Part shown: piece by piece, positions 27,917 to 35,097 of the stretch | How the letters are laid out: each line of letters opens with the position of its first letter | How positions within the stretch are numbered: position 1 is the stretch's first letter | Source of the DNA: Clostridium_AD sp050717635 | GTDB lineage: Bacteria > Bacillota > Clostridia > Clostridiales > Clostridiaceae | Direction of reading: 5' to 3' | NCBI RefSeq assembly: GCF_050717635.1 | Contig: NZ_JBOITO010000002.1 | Location: 62,001-126,000 of the forward strand | DNA length: 64,000 nucleotides | Made by a program: the position numbers and the translations under genes | Notes under the pieces: model-generated | Told to the model about the DNA's origin: nothing | Databases searched by the model: none | Seen by the model: only the letters and a program-made list of their open reading frames with translations

Positions 27917-28681
27917 ATGGATATAAAAGTAGAAAGTTTGTTTTTTAGCTATAATGAAAAGTGTATATTAGAAGATATTAATTTAGAGTTTAAAAGAGGT
28001 AACATGTATGCGTTACTTGGAAGGAATGGATCTGGGAAAACTACTTTAATAAAATTAATTTTAGGACTACTTACGTACAAGCGTGGGTTAATTACTATTG
28101 AGGGTATGAACTCTAAGAGAATACCCATAGTGGAGCTATCAAAATTAATAGCTTATGTTCCACAAAATGAGGAAGCAATCTACGGGATTAGAGTCATTGA
28201 ATTAGTGGTGATGGGTAGAAATCCTTATTTGAATTTATTTGATAGGCCATATAGTAAAGAGTATGAATTAGCACAGAAGGCTCTTGTAAATCTTGGCATT
28301 GGACATTTATCGCAGAAAAACTATTGCGAAATTAGTGGAGGAGAAAGACAATTAGTTTTAATTGCCAGAGCTTTAGTCCAAAATACAAAATTTATTTTGA
28401 TGGATGAGCCTATTTCTAGTTTAGACATTCGAAATCAGCATGATGTATTGGATAGAATAAAAAATATAGCCAAGGATTTTAACATAGGAATTTTGCTTTC
28501 TATTCACGACCCTAATCTTGCAATGAGATATTGTAATAGAGCAGTACTACTTAGTGGTGGTAAAGTTTTGCATTCTGGAAAAACTGAAGAAATACTAAAT
28601 CAGCAGAGTTTACTAGAGGTATATGATATGAAATTTGAGGTGCTAAATACAAGAAACGGTATAAACTTTGTTAGTTTATAA
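27917..28681 (+). CDS. FecE-type ABC importer ATPase
   Basis: A 254-residue ATPase with Walker A GRNGSGKTT about residue 36, the Q-loop YVPQNE about 80, the signature ISGGERQ about 138, Walker B FILMDEP about 158 and the switch His in LSIHD about 195. It pairs with the FecCD permease 14 bp upstream. As the only ATPase in the metal-uptake block, it could conceivably also energise ModB, although class I and class II importers normally do not share ATPases. Confidence 0.9.
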   Translation: MDIKVESLFFSYNEKCILEDINLEFKRGNMYALLGRNGSGKTTLIKLILGLLTYKRGLITIEGMNSKRIPIVELSKLIAYVPQNEEAIYGIRVIELVVMGRNPYLNLFDRPYSKEYELAQKALVNLGIGHLSQKNYCEISGGERQLVLIARALVQNTKFILMDEPISSLDIRNQHDVLDRIKNIAKDFNIGILLSIHDPNLAMRYCNRAVLLSGGKVLHSGKTEEILNQQSLLEVYDMKFEVLNTRNGINFVSL

Positions 28682-28695
28682 GATTGGAGATAGAG

Positions 28696-29493
28696 ATGGA
28701 ATTAGAACTTTTAACGATTATAAAAAATGAGCTTATGGAAGATAAAAAAGTATGTTATGCAATTATTGTGCAGCAAGAAGGGTCTACTCCACGAGGGATA
28801 GGTACTTCAATGGTTATAAAAGAAAATGGAGAAATATTTGGTACAGTAGGAGGAGGAAGTGTAGAATTTGAAACTATAGCTGCAGCCCTAAAGTGCATCA
28901 GTGAAGAAAATAGTAAAACAATTTCTTTTGATGTTGGTGTTAAAGAGGTTGGAGGAGAAATATGTGTAGGTAAGCTTCAAATATTTATTAAGACTTATAT
29001 GCCACAAAAAAAAATTATAATAGCAGGAGCAGGTCATGTGGCTTATTGTCTTTATAAATTTGCTGTGTTGGCCGGCTTCTCTGTGCATGTTTTTGATAAT
29101 AGAGAAAATCTTTTAACAAAAGATAGGTATCCAAAAGCAACAAAATTAATATACGGAGAGATTTCAGATTGTTTGAGGAATTATGATTTAGATAAAAATT
29201 CATATGTTGTGATTGCAAGTGGTTCAACTAAATGTGATGAAAATATATTAAAGGAAATTATAACAAAGAATGCTGCATATGTAGGAATGCTTGGAAGTAA
29301 AAAGAAAGTTTCTACTATAATGGATAATTTGTTAAGTCAAAATATAGATGCAGAATGTTTGAAAAATGTATATGCACCGATAGGAATCGGAATTGGTGGA
29401 GAGACCCCAGAAGAGGTAGCATTAAGCATATTGTCTGAGATAGTTTTAGTGAAAAATAATGGTGAGTTAAACCATATGAAGGGGAGTTGTTAA
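28696..29493 (+). CDS. XdhC/CoxI-family cofactor maturation protein (copy 2)
   Basis: A 265-residue paralogue of the protein at 23964. It has the same layout: EGSTPRGIGT about residue 26, TVGGGSVEFE about 50, the Rossmann motif AGAGHVAYCLY about 107 and GSKKKVSTI about 193. ATG 28696 is chosen because GGAGATAG precedes it; a TTG 12 bp upstream is also in frame. It lies between the FecCD importer and the MoeA-like gene. It may serve a different hydroxylase from copy 1. Confidence 0.85.
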   Translation: MELELLTIIKNELMEDKKVCYAIIVQQEGSTPRGIGTSMVIKENGEIFGTVGGGSVEFETIAAALKCISEENSKTISFDVGVKEVGGEICVGKLQIFIKTYMPQKKIIIAGAGHVAYCLYKFAVLAGFSVHVFDNRENLLTKDRYPKATKLIYGEISDCLRNYDLDKNSYVVIASGSTKCDENILKEIITKNAAYVGMLGSKKKVSTIMDNLLSQNIDAECLKNVYAPIGIGIGGETPEEVALSILSEIVLVKNNGELNHMKGSC

Positions 29494-29494
29494 C

Positions 29495-30517
29495 ATGAAA
29501 AAAATACCTGTAAATGAAGCAGTTGGGTCCGTTCTTTGTCATGATATTACTCAGATTATTCCAGGAGTATTAAAAGATATAGCATTCAAAAAAGGACATA
29601 TAATTTTAGAGGAAGATATACCATTATTACTTTCTATCGGAAAAGAAAACTTATATGTATGGGAGAAAAAAGAAGGTTATCTTCATGAAAATGATGCTGC
29701 ACAGCGTTTAAGAATACTTACGGCAGGAGAGGGACTTACATTTAGTGAAGTAAAAGAAGGTAAAATAAATTTTATAGCAGATTATCCAGGACTTCTTACA
29801 ATTAATACTAACTTGCTATATCAGCTTAATTCACTAGGGGAGATAATTTTAGTGACGCTTCATAATAACTACCCTGTGAAAAAAGGACAAAAGGTAGCAG
29901 GAACAAGAGTTATTCCACTTGTAATTGAAGAAGATAAGATAATAAAAGCAGAGAAGTTAATTGGCACTGAAAAGATTGTTAATGTCCATCCGTTTATACC
30001 TATGAAAGTAGGAATTGTTACTACTGGCAGTGAAGTATTTAAGGGCAGAATAAAAGATGCATTTGGACCAGTAATAAGAAGAAAAGTAGAGGAATATGGA
30101 TGCGTAGTTCTTGGTCAATCCATAGTTTCAGATGAAGAGAATAATATAACAAAGGCAATTGAAGAATGGATAGGCAAGGGAGCTGAAATGGTGATATGTA
30201 CAGGTGGTATGTCAGTAGACCCTGATGATGTTACACCAACGGCAATTCAAAAAACAGGAGCAGAAATTATAACTTACGGTGCACCGGTGCTTCCAGGAGC
30301 GATGTTTTTATTAGCTTATAAAGGTGAAATTCCAATACTTGGACTTCCAGGGTGTGTAATGTACAGTAGAACAACCATCTTTGATTTGGTACTTCCAAGG
30401 ATTCTTACAAATGAAAAATTGAGCTTTGCAGATCTTGCAGCTTATGGTCATGGGGGACTATGCAATGAATGTGAGGAGTGTAAATACCCTGATTGTGCTT
30501 TTGGAAAGGGGATTTAG
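29495..30517 (+). CDS. MoeA/Mog-like molybdopterin-binding protein with Cys-rich tail
   Basis: A 340-residue protein. Its N-terminal part resembles a shortened MoeA domain (VLCHDITQI, FKKGHII). The central part is a MoCF/MogA-type molybdopterin-binding domain (GIVTTGSEVFKGRIKD about residue 170, VICTGGMSVDPDDVTP about 228, LPGCVMYSRTTIFD about 282). It ends with NECEECKYPDCAFGKGI, a CxxCxxCxxxxC motif seen in a clostridial subgroup of molybdopterin-binding proteins and possibly metal-binding. It likely acts in molybdenum cofactor metallation or modification. It sits between XdhC copy 2 and modB. Confidence 0.85.
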   Translation: MKKIPVNEAVGSVLCHDITQIIPGVLKDIAFKKGHIILEEDIPLLLSIGKENLYVWEKKEGYLHENDAAQRLRILTAGEGLTFSEVKEGKINFIADYPGLLTINTNLLYQLNSLGEIILVTLHNNYPVKKGQKVAGTRVIPLVIEEDKIIKAEKLIGTEKIVNVHPFIPMKVGIVTTGSEVFKGRIKDAFGPVIRRKVEEYGCVVLGQSIVSDEENNITKAIEEWIGKGAEMVICTGGMSVDPDDVTPTAIQKTGAEIITYGAPVLPGAMFLLAYKGEIPILGLPGCVMYSRTTIFDLVLPRILTNEKLSFADLAAYGHGGLCNECEECKYPDCAFGKGI

Positions 30518-30546
30518 AATAATAAAGATTAGAATAGAGGTTTAAC

Positions 30547-31341
30547 ATGAAGGATAAAGGATTTTTTAAAATAATTTTAGCTTTAATATGTGGTATATGT
30601 GTTATATTTTTATTAAGCCCTATAATTGCACTGTTCACCTTTCCTTGGGGAAAGTCGCTAGATTTAATCTTTGATTCATTTGTATTACAGGCAATTATTA
30701 TAAGTTTAAAAAGTACCTTTCTTTCACTGTTAATAATTATAATAGTAGGTACGCCTACTGCATATTATATGGCTAGATATTCATTTTGGGGAAAGGGATT
30801 TGTTGAAATAATTTTGAAACTTCCGCTGGTATTGCCTCCAGCCGTTGCAGGGTTACTATTATTAGTTACCTTTGGTAGAAATGGACTTATCGGGAAATAC
30901 ATATCTCCCTTTGGTGTTGAGCTACCTTTCACTTTCATAGCTGTGGTTATAGCACAAGTATTTATATCAATTCCCATATTTATTATGGCAGCAAGGGCTG
31001 GATTTGAAAAGGTTGACAGAGAACTAGAGAGCTGTGCAGCAGTTTTAGGAGGTTCTCCAGTTCAAATTCTTGTAAATGTTACACTGCCCTTATCAAAAAA
31101 TGCATTGATAACTGGAGCTATTTTATCTTGGGCAAGAGCACTTGCTGAGTTTGGAGCAACTATTCTATTTGCAGGTAATTTGGCAGGAAAAACACAGACA
31201 CTACCTCTTGCTATATATACAGCGATGGAAAAGGATTTAAACCTATCTATGGGAATTGCGGTATGCTTAGTTTTTGTATCGATTGTGGTTTTGGTTGTAT
31301 TGAAACTTATTACAAAATCTGAGGAGGACAGCAATGGTTGA
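30547..31341 (+). CDS. modB: Molybdate ABC transporter permease
   Basis: A 264-residue inner-membrane permease with the MetI-like fold. LPLVLPPAVAGLLLL about residue 95 and the EAA-type loop ELESCAAVLGGSP about 160 are ModB hallmarks, and RALAEFGATILFAGN about 198 is typical of molybdate permeases. It overlaps modA by 8 bp. The order modB-modA, with no modC in between or after, is unusual and leaves the ATPase unidentified. Confidence 0.88.
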   Translation: MKDKGFFKIILALICGICVIFLLSPIIALFTFPWGKSLDLIFDSFVLQAIIISLKSTFLSLLIIIIVGTPTAYYMARYSFWGKGFVEIILKLPLVLPPAVAGLLLLVTFGRNGLIGKYISPFGVELPFTFIAVVIAQVFISIPIFIMAARAGFEKVDRELESCAAVLGGSPVQILVNVTLPLSKNALITGAILSWARALAEFGATILFAGNLAGKTQTLPLAIYTAMEKDLNLSMGIAVCLVFVSIVVLVVLKLITKSEEDSNG

Positions 31342-32173
31342 TGGATATGGAGAAAAAGCAATGAAAAAGAGTTTAATAAGAATGGTGTCAATAATAATGA
31401 CACTATCATTAATTATATTGAGTGGTGGGTGTGCAGAAAAACAGCCTAATGTGATTTTAAATAAGGAAATTACTGTTTTTGCAGCTTCGTCTTTAACTGA
31501 AAGCATGGAAGAAGTAATCAAATTATTTGAAAAAGAGAACCCAAAGGTAAAAGTTAAACTCAATTTGGAAAGTACAAGTAGATTAAGGTTACAGATAGAG
31601 CAGGGAGTAGAAGCAGATATTTTCTTGTCTGCAAATAAAAAACATTATGACGCATTAAAAGAACAGGGATTTATCTCAAAAGGACAAGTTTTTTTAGAAA
31701 ATTCTATGGTAATAATTCTACCAAAAGATAATCCAGCTCATATAGAAAAAGTTGAGGACGTGCAAAATAAATGCAAACTTGTATTGGCACAAAAGGAAGT
31801 TCCTGCTGGAGGTTATGCAAAAGAAATAATTCACTCCTTATCAGGAATATATGGAGTAGAGTTTGAGGACAAGGTACTAAATAATATTGTATCAGAGGAG
31901 AACAACGTAAAACAGGTGGTAAATAAGGTTGTAATGGGAGAAGCAGATGTAGCCTTTGTATATTCCTCTGATGTTACAACAGGTGTTGTGGATAAGGTTA
32001 AAGTGGTAAAAATTGCGACAGAGCATAATGTGAAGGTAGAGTACTTCATTTCTAAATTAAAGACTGAAAATGTGAATGCAGAAAAATTTTATGCATACTT
32101 GTTAGGTGATGAGGGTCAAGGGATTTTTGAAAGGTACGGATTTGAAAGTATAAACAATAAAAATAAGCCTTAG
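31334..32173 (+). CDS. modA: Molybdate-binding lipoprotein
   Basis: A 279-residue substrate-binding protein with the ModA signature FAASSLTESMEEVI about residue 50, EADIFLSANKKH about 92 and GEADVAFVYSSDV about 203. The signal peptide ends in the lipobox SGGC (Cys about 34). ATG 31334 has AGGAGGACA upstream and adds nine residues before the canonical lysine-led signal starting at ATG 31361, so either start may be used. Its stop codon lies within the terminator stem. Confidence 0.88.
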   Translation: MVDGYGEKAMKKSLIRMVSIIMTLSLIILSGGCAEKQPNVILNKEITVFAASSLTESMEEVIKLFEKENPKVKVKLNLESTSRLRLQIEQGVEADIFLSANKKHYDALKEQGFISKGQVFLENSMVIILPKDNPAHIEKVEDVQNKCKLVLAQKEVPAGGYAKEIIHSLSGIYGVEFEDKVLNNIVSEENNVKQVVNKVVMGEADVAFVYSSDVTTGVVDKVKVVKIATEHNVKVEYFISKLKTENVNAEKFYAYLLGDEGQGIFERYGFESINNKNKP

Positions 32174-32191
32174 ATAAGGTTTATTTTTTTT
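32161..32191 (+). terminator. Rho-independent terminator of the molybdenum operon
   Basis: AAATAAGCCTT and AAGGTTTATTT pair over 11 bp (one G-U) around AGAT, followed by a T-run. It overlaps the modA stop codon. Confidence 0.85.
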
Positions 32192-32208
32192 ATAAACCTA
32201 GTATAAAA

Positions 32209-32232
32209 AACTGTTCACAATTGGGAACAGTT
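32209..32232. repeat. Inverted repeat upstream of the L,D-transpeptidase gene
   Basis: AACTGTTC and GAACAGTT are perfect 8-bp arms around 8 nt, about 50 bp before the next gene. It could be an operator or an RNA hairpin; no T-run follows. Confidence 0.45.
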
Positions 32233-32284
32233 ATGATAAGGTTAAAATAATGAGAATTAAAATTGTATAGAAAGGAAGATGAAA

Positions 32285-32932
32285 ATGCGTAAAAAGAACA
32301 TAATTATTGGAGCACTTCTGGCAGTAGGAGTAATATCAGCCTATGAAATATATAAAAGTAATTTTAAAAATACTGATTTTAACTTTTATAAGTCAGGGCT
32401 AGTTCACAGAGAAACTATGTCAATTGACACTGAAGAGAGAATGTTTTATACAAAGCCTGAAGAGAAACCACTAGATGTAAGTATAAAGGTGTACAAAGAA
32501 ATAAGGATATTAGAACTATATGGAGATGATAATCTAATAGGTAGATTTAGGATTGCAATAGGTGCAGCACCTATTGGAGCTAAAGAAAAAGAGGGCGATA
32601 AGAAAACCCCTGAGGGTAAATATTATATTTGTACAAGAAACGATAAAAGTAAGTATACTCTATTCTTAGGACTCAGTTATCCAAATGTAGAAGATGCAAA
32701 AATAGGATTAGAAGAGGGTCTGATTAGTGAAACAGATTTTGAAGAAATACAATCTGAGCTTGAAAGTGGAAAAAGACCAGCTTGGAATACTGCCTTAGGT
32801 GGAGCTATAGGTATACATGGAGGCGGAACCAGTAGTGATTGGACTTTTGGATGTATTGCAGTATCAGATGATGATATTAAAATTATTTGGGAATATACTA
32901 AAATGAATATCCCTGTAGAAATTTATAAATAG
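32285..32932 (+). CDS. L,D-transpeptidase (YkuD domain), membrane-anchored
   Basis: A 215-residue protein with one N-terminal transmembrane helix (IIIGALLAVGVISAY) and an extracytoplasmic YkuD domain. The catalytic motif IHGGGTSSDWTFGCIAV about residue 178 contains the conserved His, Ser and nucleophilic Cys. The final Arg-type position of the HGxx..SHGC[IV]R signature reads Ala. It would cross-link or modify peptidoglycan through 3-3 bonds, as in spore cortex or wall remodelling. ATG 32285 is chosen because AAAGGAAG is too close to ATG 32279. Confidence 0.85.
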   Translation: MRKKNIIIGALLAVGVISAYEIYKSNFKNTDFNFYKSGLVHRETMSIDTEERMFYTKPEEKPLDVSIKVYKEIRILELYGDDNLIGRFRIAIGAAPIGAKEKEGDKKTPEGKYYICTRNDKSKYTLFLGLSYPNVEDAKIGLEEGLISETDFEEIQSELESGKRPAWNTALGGAIGIHGGGTSSDWTFGCIAVSDDDIKIIWEYTKMNIPVEIYK

Positions 32933-32967
32933 AGATATTATTAAAAAGCTGAATAATCTTATTAAAC

Positions 32968-33006
32968 AAGGCACTTCCATTCATTATGAATGGAAGTGCC
33001 TTATTT
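32968..33006 (+). terminator. Strong rho-independent terminator
   Basis: AAGGCACTTCCATTCA pairs perfectly (16 bp) with its complement across a 3-nt loop and is followed by ATTTTA. It closes the transpeptidase transcript. Confidence 0.88.
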
Positions 33007-33063
33007 TACTAAAATATTTATCATGAATTTTATAGTTAAATTTATTATTAAAAAAAGTATCGG

Positions 33064-33072
33064 CATAATATA
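33064..33072 (+). promoter_or_regulatory. Sigma-K-type -10 candidate
   Basis: CATAATATA fits the CATAnnnTA -10 consensus of the mother-cell factor sigma-K, 27 bp before the GTG of the next gene. The -35 region (TTATTATT) does not carry the expected AC. Confidence 0.35.
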
Positions 33073-33098
33073 TAAAGAATATTGTAAATATAAGTAAG

Positions 33099-33698
33099 GT
33101 GAATATTATAAATAAATCCACTAATAGTTCTATTACAAAAAATAAATCAAAACTTAAAGATGAAGGTACTGAAAATATTGTTCTAAAACATAATTCCTCT
33201 AATAAAGAATGCTGTTATGATGAAGATAACAATTGTAATTGCTGTATTCCGTGTATTCCATGTATTCCTTGCCATCCTTGTCCACCAGGACCACCGGGAC
33301 CAGGGTTTAATTCCTATCTAAATGGTGTTATATTAATGAATAAAGTATCAATTCTAACTTCAGGCACTATTATTTATGATACTGTAGATATTGTAGGAGC
33401 TGATTTTAGCTATAATGCAACAACAGGTGTTTATGTATTTCAATGGAAGATATCTGTTACTCCAGGGCCTTTAACTTTTGCATTACAAATTGATTTAGTA
33501 AAATCACCTAGTTTAAGCATAATAGGAGGAATATCAGTGGTATCAACAAATCCAGTAGTAACTGGCTCCAATATAATTTATGCTGCTGAAGCAGGGGAAG
33601 AGTTAGCAATTATTAATGGTTCAATTGGTGCTATTAGTATAGTATATACAACAACACCAGAAATTATTGGAACTATATCTGTTTTTAGAATTACTTAA
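33099..33698 (+). CDS. BclA-like spore-surface protein, short, Cys-rich
   Basis: A 199-residue protein. A polar N-terminus leads into a Cys-rich tract of repeated CIPC units (residues about 45-60), one short collagen-like PPGPPGPG and a C-terminal beta-rich domain. That domain is clearly homologous to the C-terminus of the collagen-like protein at 35098 (FNSYLNGVI, GTIIYD, VGAD.SYN, NP..GSN.IYAA, GTISVFRI). Such domains trimerise in exosporium proteins. Compared with its paralogue it lacks about eight residues in the first half of the domain. The start is GTG with a poor ribosome site. Spore location is inferred from family and promoter-like motifs. Confidence 0.72.
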   Translation: MNIINKSTNSSITKNKSKLKDEGTENIVLKHNSSNKECCYDEDNNCNCCIPCIPCIPCHPCPPGPPGPGFNSYLNGVILMNKVSILTSGTIIYDTVDIVGADFSYNATTGVYVFQWKISVTPGPLTFALQIDLVKSPSLSIIGGISVVSTNPVVTGSNIIYAAEAGEELAIINGSIGAISIVYTTTPEIIGTISVFRIT

Positions 33699-33716
33699 TG
33701 GGGGTAAATTCTATAG

Positions 33717-33745
33717 CACCTATAAGTATTTATAAGCATAAGATG
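33717..33745 (+). promoter_or_regulatory. Sigma-K-type promoter candidate for the glycosyltransferase
   Basis: CACC, 16 nt, then CATAAGATG matches mAC-N16-CATAnnnTA in all but one base, 40 bp before the gene start. Confidence 0.4.
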
Positions 33746-33784
33746 AAATGATTAGTGACTATTCGATTAATTGGGGGTTTTTAC

Positions 33785-34867
33785 ATGGGTAATAAATATA
33801 AAGTCTGCGTGTATTCAATTTGCAAAAATGAGGAGAAATTTGTTGATCGCTTTATGGATCATTTTAGTGAAGCGGATGTTGTTATAATTGCAGATACAGG
33901 ATCTACCGATAATACAATAAATAGATTAAAAGAAAGAGGAGCTATTGTTTATTCTATAGATGTAAGTCCATTTCGATTTGATTATTCAAGAAATGAATGT
34001 TTAAAATTTATTCCTGGCGATATAGATATTTGCGTAGCTGCTGATCTTGACGATGTTATTGAACATGGTTGGAGAGAGCATTTAGAAAATGCATGGACAA
34101 AAGATACCACAAGAGGATTATATCTATATAATTGGAGTATCAATGAGGATGGTTCTCCTGCGGTGCAATATACTTGGGAAAGAATTCATGCAAGGCATGG
34201 ATTTAGATGGATTTATCCAACACATGAGGTTTTAGAATATATAGGACCTGGAGTTGAAAAACAAGTCTATATTGAGGGCATGGTTTATAATCATTATCCT
34301 GATAAAACAAAAAATAGAAGTCTAAATCTTCCATTATTAAAATTAGCTGTTGAAGAAAATCCCAGCAGTAGCAGGAATATGTATTATCTTGGCAGAGAAT
34401 ATATGTTTGATAGTAACTTTGATGATTGCATTTTAACCTTAAAGAATTATTTAACATTGCCTACTTCAGATTATGAAGAAGAGAGATCATCTGCCATGAG
34501 GTTTATTGCTAGAGCATATTATGAAAAAGGAGAAGTATTAAAAGCAAAAAAATGGTTTCATAAAGCCGTTGCTGAAGCTATTTTTCTAAGAGAACCATAC
34601 GTAGAGTTATCTTTATTAGCTTACAAAGAAAAGGATTGGCTTGGTGTTTATTATTACGCAAATGAAGCGTTAAATATTAAGGAAAAAACATTAAACTTTG
34701 CTAACGAGGTAAATGCTTGGGATTTTACTCCTTATGATTTAGCAGCTTTAGGTTGTTATAATTTAAATTTGCTAGTTAAAGCAATAGAATTTTCTGAGCA
34801 AGCTATTAAGTTGTCTCCTAATGATGAAAGGCTATTAAATAATCATAAAATTTATTTGAATGGTTAA
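33785..34867 (+). CDS. Family 2 glycosyltransferase with C-terminal helical repeats
   Basis: A 360-residue protein. Residues 1-190 form a GT-A domain (CVYSICKNEEKFV, IADTGSTDNT, and AADLDD as the DxD metal site about residue 87). Residues 200-360 look like tetratricopeptide-type helices (YYLGREYMFD, ARAYYEKGEVLKAKKWF). It lies between two BclA-like genes. In other clostridia a glycosyltransferase beside a bclA gene glycosylates its threonines, so glycosylation of the collagen-like repeat encoded next is the likely job. ATG 33785 has GGGGG upstream; a GTG 30 bp earlier is less likely. Confidence 0.8.
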   Translation: MGNKYKVCVYSICKNEEKFVDRFMDHFSEADVVIIADTGSTDNTINRLKERGAIVYSIDVSPFRFDYSRNECLKFIPGDIDICVAADLDDVIEHGWREHLENAWTKDTTRGLYLYNWSINEDGSPAVQYTWERIHARHGFRWIYPTHEVLEYIGPGVEKQVYIEGMVYNHYPDKTKNRSLNLPLLKLAVEENPSSSRNMYYLGREYMFDSNFDDCILTLKNYLTLPTSDYEEERSSAMRFIARAYYEKGEVLKAKKWFHKAVAEAIFLREPYVELSLLAYKEKDWLGVYYYANEALNIKEKTLNFANEVNAWDFTPYDLAALGCYNLNLLVKAIEFSEQAIKLSPNDERLLNNHKIYLNG

Positions 34868-34926
34868 TATTGCTGCATCACAGATGATGATTCAACTTTA
34901 TATAATATAGAAATAGAGTATATAAT

Positions 34927-34963
34927 AAAATCAGCCAAAAGTTATTTGGTTGATTTTATTTTA
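34927..34963 (+). terminator. Rho-independent terminator of the glycosyltransferase gene
   Basis: AAAATCAGCCAAA and TTTGGTTGATTTT pair over 13 bp (one G-U) with a 5-nt loop, followed by ATTTTA. Confidence 0.82.
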
Positions 34964-35007
34964 TATTTATGTTTTTTAATATATTTTGTTACATAAATTA
35001 AAGCATC

Positions 35008-35039
35008 TACATATTATGTAAGGACAGTATTCATATATA
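35008..35039 (+). promoter_or_regulatory. Sigma-E-type promoter candidate for the collagen-like gene
   Basis: TACATATT (35008-35015), 16 nt and CATATATA (35032-35039) resemble the sporulation sigma-E pattern (rTnATATT...CATAnAnT). It lies about 60 bp upstream of the ATG, fitting mother-cell expression of a spore-surface protein. Confidence 0.45.
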
Positions 35040-35097
35040 AGAGGCCATCAGCATCCTATATGAGTATAAAGTTATATTAATAAGGAAGGTGTCTATT

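Noticed and set aside
27917..28681. This ATPase as the missing ModC
   Set aside because: It is FecE-like, directly follows the FecCD permease and lacks a C-terminal TOBE-type extension, so it is assigned to that importer.
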